Shown: positions 8,245 through 19,662, numbered from the stretch's first letter. The stretch is 47,034 nucleotides of DNA from Deltaproteobacteria bacterium HGW-Deltaproteobacteria-14 (GCA_002841945.1 PHBI01000019.1:1-47034); one strand, 5' to 3'. A program made the numbers and translations. Notes: generated from the letters alone by a model not told the origin.

Positions 8245-10485
8245 TCAGTAGCGGGCCTTGAGGACCGCGCCGAGGATCTCACGCAGCGCCGGGACCTTGT
8301 AGCCGTACGTCGCGGTGAGCTGCTCGAGGACCTGCCGGGTGCGCTCGACGTCCGCGGCCTGGAGCCCGTGGTGGGTCGGGTCCTCGCCGATGTCGTCGGC
8401 CACCAGCACCGTCACGAGCTGCTCGCACTGCCGCTGCACCTTGGCGCGCTGGCTCTTGTAGTAGTCGTCCTCGAGGGTCCCGATGAGCTTCGGGAACAGG
8501 CGCCGGTACGCGATCTCGTCGGCCTGGTGCTCGACCCGCCAGGCCCCGACCCGCGACACGAGGTCTTTGCGGAAGCGGTCGAGGTCCCCGGTGATCTCCC
8601 AGACCTTCTCGAGCTGACCCATCAGCTGGGTGTCGGGGGCCTCGTAGCGCCCGGTCGCCGCGTTGTAGAGCTTCTCGCCCTTGAGCGCGTAGGAGACGTG
8701 GAGGATGTAGCGGGCGAAAAGATCCTCGTACTGCTGCTCGCTCACGAGCCCCATCGCGCCCCGCAGCTCCCCGTCGACGCGCTCAAGCCAACGCTCCTCC
8801 ACCTGATCGATGAAGCTCGCGTAGTCGTGGTAGCCGCCGTCGGGCTTGAGCTGGAGGTACTCGTAGACGCTCTTCTGCTTGATGAGCTCGCGCAGCTCGG
8901 CCAGCACGCCCAGCGGCGACACGCCCCAGTGCCGGCGGTCCTGAAGGGCGTTGAGGATGGTCTGCTTCATCTCCCGGGGCGACGCGCCGAGGGAGCCCTC
9001 GTAGTGGCCCTGCTCCTGCCCCTCGGCGAGCAGCTCCGGGAGCATCGCCCGGAGCTCCCGCGTCTGCTCGGCGTTCAGATCCCGCGGGGTCCGCCCGCCA
9101 GCGTAGAGCTCGGCCTTCTCGATGGGGGTCAGGCGCGCGATGGCGTCGCGGATCTGGGTGGGGTAGCCCTCCGCATGCGGCCGCTGCAGGCGCGTCAGCA
9201 CCGCCCACAGCGCCAGCACCCAGGTGGTGTGCGGGACGACGCGCTCGCCGAGGTCGCTGCGCGCGATCTGCTCGTCGTAGATCGCCTGCTCGACCGTGTA
9301 GTCGCGCAGGTACGGCATCTTGACGAGGTCCATGCGCCCCTTGAACGACGGCCAGTCGGGGTACTCCTTGAACGCTCGCAGGTGAACCTCGTTGGAGCTC
9401 GCGAGGAACACGACGTCGAGATGGAGGATCGCGTTGGACAGCGCGACGGTCCCGCGCTCGCAGGTCGCGAGCAGGTACTTGAAGGCGTCGACCGGCTTCT
9501 TGAGCAGGTCGTTGTAGTTCAGGATCCCCCGGTTGGCGTCCACGAGGTCGCCAAAGGGCTCGTACATGCTGAGGTTGCGGAGCGCGCTCGGCAGCGCTCC
9601 GAGCCCCTGGTCCATCGTGACCTGGCGCACCCCGGCGTCGACGTGGAGCTGCGGCTCGATCGTGACGATCCCGGTCCGGTAGCGCCGCGAGAAGTAGAAG
9701 CGCTCCACCTGGATGTGCTGCAGGACGCGCTGCAGATCCCCGTGGTAGGCCGCCATCAGCGCGTTGACGATGGCGCGCGAGCGCGGCGCGAGGTCGCCGT
9801 CGACGAGGTACTCGCCGAGCGGCTCGTCTTCGGGCAAGCGGCTCGCCTCGCGGAGGCGGTCGATGAGCGTCCGGCGCTGGTCCCGCGGCAGCAGCAGCAG
9901 CGGGTGGTCGCGCAGATCCGCGGGGAGTCGGGCGTCGACCTCGGTGTCGTCGAGCTGGGCGTAGCTCTCGAGGGCGCCGTGGCGGGTCGAGGCCCCAAAG
10001 CCGAGCCGCTTCTTCGCGACGCTCATCGACGGGAAGATCCAGTTGAAGCGGTAGATCGCCCCCTCGGCGGTGGCGCTGTACTGCTCGATGGCCTGGCACA
10101 GGCACTCGATGAGCGAGCTCTTGGCCGAGCCGTTGGGCCCGTGCAGCAGCATCAGCCGGGTCACCCGACGTTCACGGGCGAAGCCGTTGATGAGGCGAAA
10201 GAGGGCGTTCTGGGCCGCCTCTTGGCCCACCACGCGGTCCTTGCCGTCGCTCCACGGGCAGTCGAACAGGCGGTAGCGCGTGACCGCCCCCTCGGGGCGC
10301 TCCACCTCGTAGGTGCCGAAGTGGAGCATCGTGTCGCGCAGATACTGGGCTGCGGTGCGGCTGTGCTGCCGGGGCTCCTCGCAGAACAGCGTGAAGAACT
10401 CGTCGAAGCTCAGCAGCTGGCGCTTTTCGGCGAACTGGATGCTGAGCGTGCGCTCGACGTCGCGGAGGAGCTCGAGATCTTCCAT
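8245..10485 (-). CDS. prkA: PrkA-family AAA serine protein kinase
   Basis: 746 aa. The N-terminal PrkA AAA domain has Walker A GPNGSAKSS at 116-124 and the family blocks RFNWIFPSMSV, GILNYNDLLKKP and FLASSNEVHLRAFKEYPDWPSFKGRMDLVKMPYL. The C-terminal PrkA domain follows (KQKSVYEYLQLK and the FARYILHVSYALKGE region). The protein is about 100 residues longer than the enterobacterial form. In many bacteria prkA sits with yeaH/yhbH and spoVR in a stress or sporulation operon; neither is here. The ATG at 10485 has AGAAGG 7 nt upstream, and two GTG codons just before it are alternatives. Kinase activity is inferred from the family name; some members act as AAA peptidase-like proteins. Confidence 0.9.
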   Translation of the reverse strand: MEDLELLRDVERTLSIQFAEKRQLLSFDEFFTLFCEEPRQHSRTAAQYLRDTMLHFGTYEVERPEGAVTRYRLFDCPWSDGKDRVVGQEAAQNALFRLINGFARERRVTRLMLLHGPNGSAKSSLIECLCQAIEQYSATAEGAIYRFNWIFPSMSVAKKRLGFGASTRHGALESYAQLDDTEVDARLPADLRDHPLLLLPRDQRRTLIDRLREASRLPEDEPLGEYLVDGDLAPRSRAIVNALMAAYHGDLQRVLQHIQVERFYFSRRYRTGIVTIEPQLHVDAGVRQVTMDQGLGALPSALRNLSMYEPFGDLVDANRGILNYNDLLKKPVDAFKYLLATCERGTVALSNAILHLDVVFLASSNEVHLRAFKEYPDWPSFKGRMDLVKMPYLRDYTVEQAIYDEQIARSDLGERVVPHTTWVLALWAVLTRLQRPHAEGYPTQIRDAIARLTPIEKAELYAGGRTPRDLNAEQTRELRAMLPELLAEGQEQGHYEGSLGASPREMKQTILNALQDRRHWGVSPLGVLAELRELIKQKSVYEYLQLKPDGGYHDYASFIDQVEERWLERVDGELRGAMGLVSEQQYEDLFARYILHVSYALKGEKLYNAATGRYEAPDTQLMGQLEKVWEITGDLDRFRKDLVSRVGAWRVEHQADEIAYRRLFPKLIGTLEDDYYKSQRAKVQRQCEQLVTVLVADDIGEDPTHHGLQAADVERTRQVLEQLTATYGYKVPALREILGAVLKARY

Positions 10486-10540
10486 CACCACACCTTCTCG
10501 CAGGCCCGGCGACGACGCGACGCCCGGGGTCCAACGCGGC

Positions 10541-10588
10541 GCCCGCGCGATCCGGCGCGGGCCTCGGGGGCCGTCCGGCCGAGCCCCC
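10541..10588 (-). terminator. two adjacent GC hairpins after the DsbD-like gene
   Basis: Directly after the stop of the DsbD-like gene (minus strand), GGGGGC/GCCCCC (10588-10566) forms a 6-bp stem. Then GCCCGCGC/GCGCGGGC (10562-10541) forms an 8-bp stem with loop CGGATC. Neither is followed by a T tract, so this may attenuate or stabilise RNA rather than terminate fully. prkA begins 56 nt further on. Confidence 0.4.
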
Positions 10589-11059
10589 TCAGTCCGCGAC
10601 GACCACGGTGACGTTTGCCGACGCCTTCTTGATGAGACACACCTTGTCGCTGCACACGCCGAAGCGCGTATCCACCGTCAGCGTCCCTTCGCCGGCCGTC
10701 TTCCCGTTCACCGGGATCTTCAGGGTCGCCACCGTCTCCTCGCTCTCGAAGTCGCCGGAGGTCTGCTTGAACTCCGTCTTCGCTACGCCGATGGCGGCCC
10801 CGGAGGCCACGACGGTGGCCTTCGCCGGGTACTCTTTGTTCCAATGGTAGCCGCCGCCGATCTTGATCGTGACGACGGCGAAGCCCTGGGCGCCGGCCTT
10901 CACCGGCGCGGCGGTCGCCTCGATGGTGTAGTCGGCGGGGGCGTCCTCGGCGCTCACGGCGGTCGCCGTGGCGGGCTGGTCGGGGCACGCGGCGGCGACG
11001 GCCGGGACGCTCAGCGCGAGGACCGAGATGAGGGCGAGGGTGCGGTTCTTCAGCGACAT
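10589..11059 (-). CDS. exported DsbD alpha-domain-like protein
   Basis: 156 aa. N-terminal signal sequence (KNR, then LALISVLALSVPAVAAA). A cysteine at 25 could be a non-canonical lipobox (AAAC) or simply follow a signal peptidase I site. The mature part resembles the periplasmic N-terminal domain of thiol:disulfide interchange protein DsbD: a beta-sandwich with GGGYHWNKEYPA, ending in RFGVCSDKVCLIKKA, where C136 and C141 form the pair. The membrane and thioredoxin parts of DsbD are absent, so it is a stand-alone domain, perhaps a periplasmic redox partner. The ATG at 11059 has GGAG 5 nt upstream. An AATAAT box near 11125-11120 could be its -10 element. Function is inferred from similarity only. 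Confidence 0.65.
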   Translation of the reverse strand: MSLKNRTLALISVLALSVPAVAAACPDQPATATAVSAEDAPADYTIEATAAPVKAGAQGFAVVTIKIGGGYHWNKEYPAKATVVASGAAIGVAKTEFKQTSGDFESEETVATLKIPVNGKTAGEGTLTVDTRFGVCSDKVCLIKKASANVTVVVAD

Positions 11060-11232
11060 GGGTTCTCCGTTCGAGCGGGGGGGAGCCGACGCGAGAGCCG
11101 TCGACTTCCGGGTAGCAGAATTATTCAGGCTGGGCAAACCGTTGAGGCCCACGCGGCCCCGCTCAGGGGCGCCGCGCGGCGGGTGGCTGGGGACTCCCCC
11201 GGTCACTTCCGGCGTGCGGTCGACCAGGTAAG

Positions 11233-11260
11233 TTGTCGACCGCGGACTAGCGACTATTAT
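11233..11260 (+). promoter_or_regulatory. predicted promoter of the following membrane-anchored protein
   Basis: TTGTCG (11233-11238), 16 nt, TATTAT (11255-11260). The -10 box overlaps the first possible ATG (11259) and would start transcription near 11267, right at the second in-frame ATG (11268). If correct, the mRNA is leaderless. By-eye prediction. Confidence 0.4.
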
Positions 11261-11267
11261 GGCGGCG

Positions 11268-12035
11268 ATGAACAAACGGCTACTGGTGATCTTGGGTGTC
11301 TTCGTTGGCGGCTTCGGCATCGGCTACGCGCTGACGTGGTTTTTGGTGAGCAACCCCACGCCGGCGGGCACGACGCCACCGACGGCTGCGATCAGCGCCG
11401 GGGACAACGAGGCGATCCCCGTGGCCGCGGTAGCCGCGGCGCCGGGATCCGAGGGCCGTCCGTCGGGGACGGTCACGACGGCCGCCGGCGCTGTCGTCGA
11501 GGCCGGCGTGGACGACGGGGCCGACGACGCCCCCGGGGCCGTTGAGAACCCGAGCGACGGCGCGGGCGAGCCCGTCGCGCCGGACGCCCCCGCGGCCCGA
11601 CCGAGCGGCGACGAGCCTCCTGGCGACGGGGCTCCGGGCGGCGGTGCGCCGACGCCGGGCGACCCGCAGGTGGCCCCGGTGACCCCGCCGACCCCGCCGA
11701 CCCCGGCGGTCGCGACCGGACCCTGGTGGGAGCGCTGCAAGGGGCGCGCGTGCGCGATGGACTTCGGCCGCGTCTCTGGAGGGGTCACGGTCCGCAAGGG
11801 CGAGATCGAGCACGGCACGGACGTCGTGTGGCGTGACAGCTTCGCCGCTGCCGACCGGGTCGGCTCGCTGCCGGCGAAGGATGGCCTGGTGGTCGAGCTC
11901 CACGCCGTCGGGATGCAGCACAAGCTCCCGGTTGCCGCCTGGATCACCTGGCGCGACGGTGCCCGCGAGCTCACCGGTGTCATCGCGCTCAACATCGGTG
12001 ACAAGGTCATCAAGATGGTGCCGCCCGCCCCCTGA
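11268..12035 (+). CDS. membrane-anchored protein with Pro/Ala-rich linker and small C-terminal domain
   Basis: 255 aa from the ATG at 11268; an ATG three codons upstream is the alternative but overlaps the predicted -10 box. Residues 5-27 are a single N-terminal membrane helix. Residues ~30-150 are a low-complexity Ala/Gly/Pro/Asp linker. Residues ~150-255 form a compact domain opening with WWERCKGRACAMDFG, in which C157 and C162 could form a disulfide. It continues with short beta-strand-like segments (GVTVRKGEIEHG, LVVELHAVG, LPVAAWITWRDG, ELTGVIALNIGDKVIKM). The domain would lie in the periplasm. I do not recognise the family. Divergent from the DsbD-like gene, with a hairpin terminator after it. 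Confidence 0.7.
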   Translation: MNKRLLVILGVFVGGFGIGYALTWFLVSNPTPAGTTPPTAAISAGDNEAIPVAAVAAAPGSEGRPSGTVTTAAGAVVEAGVDDGADDAPGAVENPSDGAGEPVAPDAPAARPSGDEPPGDGAPGGGAPTPGDPQVAPVTPPTPPTPAVATGPWWERCKGRACAMDFGRVSGGVTVRKGEIEHGTDVVWRDSFAAADRVGSLPAKDGLVVELHAVGMQHKLPVAAWITWRDGARELTGVIALNIGDKVIKMVPPAP

Positions 12036-12044
12036 GGCGCGGTG

Positions 12045-12066
12045 GGGGCGCCTCGGCGCCCCTCTT
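12045..12066 (+). terminator. hairpin terminator
   Basis: Ten nt after the stop codon, GGGGCGCC (12045-12052) pairs with GGCGCCCC (12055-12062) around a tiny loop, followed by TCTT. The stem is strong; the T tract is short. Confidence 0.5.
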
Positions 12067-12113
12067 GGGAGCTCTCTCGCGCCCCGGTTGTCACCGGCGT
12101 GTTCTGCGGCGGC

Positions 12114-12142
12114 TTGACGCCCGATCCCGGGTTTGATCTATT
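12114..12142 (+). promoter_or_regulatory. predicted distal promoter upstream of the sigma-like gene
   Basis: TTGACG (12114-12119), 17 nt, TCTATT (12137-12142). An in-frame GTG lies at 12147. The reading frame between here and 12369 lacks the usual high GC at third positions, so I treat it as 5' leader rather than coding. Confidence 0.35.
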
Positions 12143-12260
12143 CGACGTGAAGGGACGACGTTCCGGCCGCCGGTCGGTGCCCCCGGTTCCCACACACGCT
12201 CGCGTTCGCGAGCCCGCCGCGGCACCTGACGCCGCGGCCGCAGGTCGCATGGGTCGAAAG

Positions 12261-12289
12261 TTGACGGACAGCGGATCCCCTCCGATAAC
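12261..12289 (+). promoter_or_regulatory. predicted proximal sigma70-type promoter of the sigma-like gene
   Basis: TTGACG (12261-12266), 17 nt, GATAAC (12284-12289), matching the sigma70 consensus at 5/6 and 4/6. The predicted start near 12296 would exclude the upstream ATG (12249) and favour the one at 12369. Confidence 0.5.
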
Positions 12290-12368
12290 GCATACGCGGG
12301 GCGTCCATCATTCTGATGGCGAGCCCGGCGACGAGGACGCCTTGGACGCTGCCAGCGATGAGGAGGAC

Positions 12369-12845
12369 ATGGACTCTCAGCGCGACGACGCGGCCCTCCC
12401 TCCGGAGCGTCGGCAGCGGCGGAGCCGGATGCGGCCTCGCACCATCGCCGGGCGTCGGCTCACTCGCGCCGAGATCCAGGAGGGCATCGAGCTCGTCGAC
12501 GACATGTGGTACGAGCGCCCGAAGTCGCGCGCGGACTGCGTCGACGGCATCCGCCCGTGCCCCTTCGTCAGCTGCAAGTACCACCTCTACCTCGACGTCA
12601 AGGACGAGACCCGCTCGATCAAGCTCAACTTCCCACACCTCGAGGTCTGGGAGATGGAGCACACCTGCGCGCTCGACGTCGCGGAGAACGGCGGTCTGAC
12701 CCTCGAGGAGGTCGGCCACATCTTGAACCTCACCCGCGAGCGCGTGCGTCAGGTCGAGGTCGCCGGCGTGGAGAAGCTCAAGGCCAGCGGCATCGTCGAG
12801 GACATAGAGCGCATCTTCGGCATCGACACCAAGTTCGGCGTCTAG
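12369..12845 (+). CDS. sigma-region-4-like helix-turn-helix protein with four cysteines
   Basis: 158 aa from the ATG at 12369, preceded by GAGG; an ATG at 12249 would add 40 residues of atypical codon use. The C-terminus (about 110-138) [19 protein letters not shown] closely matches the -35-recognition helix-turn-helix of group 1/2 sigma factors. Regions 1-3 are absent, so it is not a complete sigma factor. Residues 57-100 carry four cysteines (57, 64, 69, 100) in a [13 protein letters not shown] context, which could bind a metal or Fe-S cluster. The N-terminus is basic ([11 protein letters not shown]). Likely a DNA-binding regulator or RNA-polymerase-associated factor; the target is unknown. 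I believe related proteins occur in other myxobacterial-type genomes, but that is recall, not a search. Convergent with lon. Confidence 0.75.
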   Translation: MDSQRDDAALPPERRQRRSRMRPRTIAGRRLTRAEIQEGIELVDDMWYERPKSRADCVDGIRPCPFVSCKYHLYLDVKDETRSIKLNFPHLEVWEMEHTCALDVAENGGLTLEEVGHILNLTRERVRQVEVAGVEKLKASGIVEDIERIFGIDTKFGV

Positions 12846-12874
12846 GTAGCTAGCCTGGCGGTACGGGGCCGCCC

Positions 12875-12926
12875 GTCGGCGAAGCCGACACACCTCCCCC
12901 ATGGAGTGGGGGACCGCCGCAGGCGG
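12875..12926. repeat. three consecutive short hairpins
   Basis: GTCGGC/GCCGAC (12875-12889, loop GAA), TCCCCC/GGGGGA (12895-12913, loop of 7) and CCGCC/GGCGG (12914-12926, loop GCA) lie side by side, starting 30 bp after the stop of the sigma-like gene. They may serve as terminator for one or both convergent genes. They directly precede the tandem palindromic repeats and may belong to the same element. Confidence 0.65.
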
Positions 12927-12929
12927 GTA

Positions 12930-13062
12930 GGGGGCCAGCGAGCGAGTGGCGCCTGGAACGTCTCGCGCTGAGGGTTCCCGCCGCGGGGCGAGCTAGCGAG
13001 CTCCGCGGTGGGATGCGCGAGCCGTTCCACTGAGGCGCCCCGAGCGAGCGATGTGATCGTCA
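12930..13062. repeat. palindromic repeat unit, copy A
   Basis: 133-bp unit that folds into a nested hairpin. The outer arms are GGCGCCT-GGAACG-T-CTCGCGC (12948-12968) and the complementary segment at 13015-13039, about 20 bp with a 4-nt bulge and one mismatch. The inner arms TCCCGCCGCGG (12976-12986) and CCGCGGTGGGA (13003-13013) pair with one G-T wobble, and GAGCT/AGCTC forms the tip. The unit opens with a GGGGG-CC-AGCGAGCGAGT segment and ends in ATGTGATCGTCA. No reading frame with normal codon use is present. Confidence 0.8.
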
Positions 13063-13194
13063 GGGGGCTAGCGAGCGAGTGGCGCCTGGAACGTCTCACC
13101 CCGAGGGTTCCCGCTGCGGGGCGAGCTTGCGCGCTCCGCGGCGGGAGGGGTGAGGCGTTCCACCGAGGCGCCTCGAGCGAGCGATTCGATCGGC
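13063..13194. repeat. palindromic repeat unit, copy B
   Basis: Second copy in direct tandem, clearly alignable to copy A over its whole length. The outer arms GGCGCCT and GGAACG are unchanged. The next stem segment differs: CTCACCCC (13095-13102) pairs with GGGGTGAG (13147-13154) instead of CTCGCGC/GCGCGAG. Both sides changed together, so pairing is kept. The inner stem TCCCGCTGCGG/CCGCGGCGGGA has its single wobble at a different position from copy A. Pair-preserving substitutions point to selection on folding. Confidence 0.8.
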
Positions 13195-13220
13195 CGCCCC
13201 GAGGGAGCGCTGTGATCGTC
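13195..13220. repeat. partial third copy (tail of the unit)
   Basis: GCCCCGAGGGAGCGCTGTGA followed by TCGTCC repeats the last 26 bp of copy A, with a few changes. It ends 2 bp before the lon stop codon, so the array runs right up to the gene end. Confidence 0.65.
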
Positions 13221-13222
13221 CC

Positions 13223-15712
<2,490 letters not shown>

Positions 15713-15755
15713 GGAGCTCTCTTCGTTCCTCGGAGGTCGGGGTGCGTACGCGCCC

Positions 15756-17009
<1,254 letters not shown>

Positions 17010-17108
17010 CCGTGACTCCGTGAGCTATCGGGACTGTGTTCGTCCGAGGGGAGGTTTCCGGCTTCGGCCCCGACGCGGTTCGTACGCGGCGGGCGAAACA
17101 GTCGCTAG

Positions 17109-17136
17109 TCTATAGGCACGGTCGAGACCGCGTCCA
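17109..17136 (-). promoter_or_regulatory. predicted clpX promoter
   Basis: On the minus strand, TGGACG (17136-17131), 16 nt, TATAGA (17114-17109); each box matches 4 of 6 consensus positions. The transcript would begin near 17102 with a leader of about 93 nt before the clpX TTG. Confidence 0.45.
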
Positions 17137-17198
17137 CACCCCGCCGCCAAGCAGACCCACGACAGCGAAACCGAGGCGCGGCAGAGACCTGGCGCGTA

Positions 17199-17218
17199 GC
17201 GCGTGGCGCGCCACGCGC
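17199..17218. terminator. perfect 20-bp palindrome after clpP
   Basis: GCGCGTGGCGCGCCACGCGC is a perfect palindrome beginning 2 bp beyond the clpP stop codon. Its position suggests a termination or RNA-processing hairpin between clpP and clpX. There is no T tract, so intrinsic termination would be weak. A protein-binding palindrome is the alternative. Confidence 0.45.
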
Positions 17219-17219
17219 G

Positions 17220-17804
17220 CTAGAGCTTGCGCTCGACGATCTGGTCGATGAGGCCGTACTCGACCGCCTGCGAGGGGCGGAGGAAGAAGTCGCGGTCGGT
17301 GTCCTGCCGCAGCGCCTCCACGTCCTTGCCGGTGTGCTTCGAGAGCACCTCGAGGATCTGCTGCTTGATGAACAGGATCTCGCGCGCCGCGATGTCGATG
17401 TCGGTGGCCTGGCCGCCGAGGCCTCCCATCGGCTGGTGGAGGAGCAGCCGCGCGTGGGGCAGGGCGAAGCGCTTGCCCTTCGCCCCGGCCGCGAGCAGCA
17501 CCGCCGCCATGCTCGCCGCCTGTCCGATGCAGATGGTCGAGATCTGGCAGCCCACGAACTGCATCGTGTCGTAGATCGCCATCCCAGCCGTGATCGAGCC
17601 GCCCGGCGAGTTGATGTAGAGGTGGATCTCCTTCTCGGGATCCTCGCTCTCCAAGAACAGGAGCTGCGCGATCACCACGTTGGCGACGAGATCGTTGATC
17701 TCACCACCGAGGAAGATGATGCGGTCCTTCAGGAGCCGGGAGAACAGGCTCCACTCGCGCTCACCGCGGTGGGTCTGCTCGATCACGGTCGGGGTCAGGG
17801 TCAT
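17220..17804 (-). CDS. clpP: ClpP protease proteolytic subunit
   Basis: 194 aa, normal length. The serine protease triad is Ser98 (GQAASMA), His123 (LLHQP) and Asp172 (DRDFF). [18 protein letters not shown] and the C-terminal [13 protein letters not shown] are family hallmarks. Forms the 14-mer chamber served by ClpX. The ATG overlaps the tig stop as ATGA, so the two are translationally coupled. Any propeptide is only a few residues. Confidence 0.97.
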   Translation of the reverse strand: MTLTPTVIEQTHRGEREWSLFSRLLKDRIIFLGGEINDLVANVVIAQLLFLESEDPEKEIHLYINSPGGSITAGMAIYDTMQFVGCQISTICIGQAASMAAVLLAAGAKGKRFALPHARLLLHQPMGGLGGQATDIDIAAREILFIKQQILEVLSKHTGKDVEALRQDTDRDFFLRPSQAVEYGLIDQIVERKL

Positions 17805-19117
17805 GCGTCTTCCTCCACATCTGGCGCAGCGGCCTCGGGCGCCGCCGGCTTCTCGTCGATGACGTGAGCCGACTCGAGGATACGCTCGAGCGCGCGCCGC
17901 TGCGTCATCTCCATGCGGAGGGTTTCGCGCATCTCTTCCTTCTCGTAAAGCTTCGCGGTCCGCTCGCCCTGCTCGTTGATGAGCCGCGCGATCTCCTCGG
18001 AGAGCGCCTCGTCGTCCGCCTCGATCCCCTGGGCCTTGGCGAAGGCCTCGAGCGCCAGCTGGCGCCGGACCGACGTCTCCGCCGTGCGGCTGAGGCCCTC
18101 GAGGTTCGAGTTGATGATCTCGATGGCCATCTCCTGGTCCGCCCCCTGCATCCGCAGGAGCTGGAGCATGTTGCGCGCCCGATCCTCCATCGCGGCCTGG
18201 TGCAGGACCGGCGGGATCTTGAACGCGTTGCGCTCGAGCAGGACGGTCACGACGCGGCGCTCGAGCTCGCCCTTGCGGGTCGCCTCGAGCTCTCCCTCGA
18301 GCTTCGTGCGCAGGTCCGCGAGGAGCAGGTCGAGGGTGTCGAAGCCGACGTCCTGGGCGAAGTCGTCGTCGGCCTCCGGCGTCTCCTCGACGTAGACCTC
18401 GTGGATGGTGACGTTCCAGCGCGCGTCCTTGCCGGAGAGGTCCGCCGGGCCGTAGTCGTCGGGGAAGGTCGCCTCGACCTCGACGACCTGCCCGGCCTTG
18501 GCGCCGATGAGCTGGTCCTCGAAGCCGGGGATCATCCGGCCCGCGCCGACGTTGATCTCGACGTGGTCGCCGCCGAGGCGGGGATCGGGCGTCCCCTCGA
18601 GGAAGCCCTCGAGGCCGACGATCAAGATGTCGCCGGTGTCGGCGCCGCGGTCCTCGACCGGGACGCGCTCCTTGTGGCGCGCCTGCAGCTCGCTCAGCCG
18701 CTCGGCGACCTTCGCGTCGTCCACCGTGGCGGCGGGCACCGTGACCTCGATGTCTTCCCAGCTGTGGATCTCGATCGACGGCTTGACCTGAACGCGCACC
18801 GCGTAGGTCATGGCCTCCCCCTCCTGGGCGAGGCCGGGCTCGATGGCCGGCTCCCCGAGCGGGGTCTGCTCGAGCCCGTCGAGCACCTCACCGAGGCTGT
18901 TCGAGATCAGCGCGCGCGCCGTCTCGGCGGCGATGCTGGTCCCGAACTGCTTGCGCACCAGCGCCTTGGGCGCCTTCCCGGGGCGGAAGCCCTTGACCTT
19001 CGAGCGCTGCCCGAAGCGGGAGAGTTGACGGGCGTACTCGCGGTCGACGGTCTCGGCCGGGATCTCGACCTCGACCTTGATCTCGACCTCGCTGAGGGCT
19101 TCGACAGAGGTTTTCAT
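17801..19117 (-). CDS. tig: trigger factor, ribosome-associated chaperone/prolyl isomerase
   Basis: 438 aa. The N-terminal ribosome-binding domain contains [17 protein letters not shown], which includes the GFRxGxxP ribosome-docking signature. The central FKBP-type domain spans about 155-245 ([16 protein letters not shown] ... FPDDYG). The C-terminal helical cradle ends in an acidic tail. Binds nascent chains at the ribosome exit. The ATG at 19117 lacks a strong ribosome site. It lies 49 nt after the tRNA-Leu gene, so it may be co-transcribed with the tRNA cluster and processed. Overlaps clpP by 4 nt. Confidence 0.96.
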   Translation of the reverse strand: MKTSVEALSEVEIKVEVEIPAETVDREYARQLSRFGQRSKVKGFRPGKAPKALVRKQFGTSIAAETARALISNSLGEVLDGLEQTPLGEPAIEPGLAQEGEAMTYAVRVQVKPSIEIHSWEDIEVTVPAATVDDAKVAERLSELQARHKERVPVEDRGADTGDILIVGLEGFLEGTPDPRLGGDHVEINVGAGRMIPGFEDQLIGAKAGQVVEVEATFPDDYGPADLSGKDARWNVTIHEVYVEETPEADDDFAQDVGFDTLDLLLADLRTKLEGELEATRKGELERRVVTVLLERNAFKIPPVLHQAAMEDRARNMLQLLRMQGADQEMAIEIINSNLEGLSRTAETSVRRQLALEAFAKAQGIEADDEALSEEIARLINEQGERTAKLYEKEEMRETLRMEMTQRRALERILESAHVIDEKPAAPEAAAPDVEEDA

Positions 19118-19166
19118 GGGCGTCTGCTTTGGTCTGCGCGGGCACGCGTCCGCGGTGGGGTCGGGA

Positions 19167-19248
19167 TGCGAGAGGGGGGACTCGAACCCCCACGGCCGTA
19201 ACCACTGGAACCTAAACCCAGCGCGTCTACCAGTTCCGCCACTCTCGC
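19167..19248 (-). tRNA. tRNA-Leu(UAG)
   Basis: 82 nt. Acceptor GCGAGAG pairs with CTCTCGC, discriminator A. The anticodon loop TTTAGGT gives anticodon UAG. A long variable arm, as expected for class II tRNA-Leu, and GGTTCGAGT in the T arm. CCA is not encoded. Last tRNA of the cluster, just before tig. Confidence 0.95.
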
Positions 19249-19301
19249 AGCCTCAGCGGGTCGCCGTAGGCACGGGCGACGCGTCTCGACGGTGGGATCA
19301 G

Positions 19302-19318
19302 GACCGGAGCCTCCGGTC
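19302..19318. other. hairpin in the Lys-Leu tRNA spacer
   Basis: GACCGGAG (19302-19309) and CTCCGGTC (19311-19318) are perfect complements around one central base. Probably a processing or structural hairpin between the tRNA genes. Confidence 0.4.
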
Positions 19319-19360
19319 GGGACCGCGCGCCACCGTGGCAGGTGGACGGCGGTCCAAATG

Positions 19361-19394
19361 GAAACAGGCCGCCCCGGGCGGGGCGACCTGTTTC
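19361..19394 (-). terminator. strong hairpin immediately after tRNA-Lys
   Basis: GAAACAGG ... CCTGTTTC (8 bp) enclosing CGCCCC ... GGGGCG (6 bp), with one C/A mismatch and a 4-nt loop. It begins at the base next to the encoded CCA of tRNA-Lys. On the minus strand the stem closes with GTTTC followed by CATTTGG, a short T-rich tail. It is a good intrinsic terminator or processing signal between tRNA-Lys and tRNA-Leu, so tRNA-Leu and tig may be reached by read-through or by another promoter. Confidence 0.65.
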
Positions 19395-19470
19395 TGGTGG
19401 GCGCGGAAGGAATCGAACCTTCAACCTACGGATTAAGAGTCCGGTGCTCTGCCAATTGAGCTACGCGCCC
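19395..19470 (-). tRNA. tRNA-Lys(CUU), CCA encoded
   Basis: 76 nt. Acceptor GGGCGCG pairs with CGCGCCC, discriminator A, and CCA is encoded in the DNA. The anticodon loop CTCTTAA gives CUU. D arm TAGCTCAATTGGCAGAGCA, T arm GGTTCGATTCC. Confidence 0.95.
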
Positions 19471-19505
19471 GTGCAGGTGGTTGGGACCACCGGCCGCGCT
19501 ATTTG

Positions 19506-19567
19506 CCCGGCTTTGGCCGGGTTGTCAAGCCGTTTCCCGATGCGTCCGCGACCTTGAGAGGTCGCGG
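19506..19567. other. two hairpins in the Arg(UCG)-Lys tRNA spacer
   Basis: CCCGGC/GCCGGG (19506-19521, loop TTTG) and a perfect 9-bp stem CCGCGACCT/AGGTCGCGG (19546-19567, loop TGAG). The second is 14 bp from the 3' end of tRNA-Arg(UCG). They could terminate partially or guide RNA processing. Confidence 0.5.
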
Positions 19568-19581
19568 CTCGGGAGCGTGTC

Positions 19582-19655
<74 letters not shown>

Positions 19656-19662
19656 ATCGTGC

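Noticed and set aside
8368..10611. Long plus-strand open frame opposite prkA (and similar ones opposite lon, nuoN, nuoM, nuoL and uvrA)
   Set aside because: These mirror the codon structure of the real gene in GC-rich DNA, are rich in Arg/Asp/Glu/His/Val repeats and show no domain or ribosome site.
12042..12368. N-terminal extension of the sigma-like protein
   Set aside because: GC at third positions falls to well below the coding level, and two promoter-like elements lie within it.
12930..13220. CRISPR array
   Set aside because: Only two long copies and a partial one, directly adjoining, without unique spacers or cas genes.
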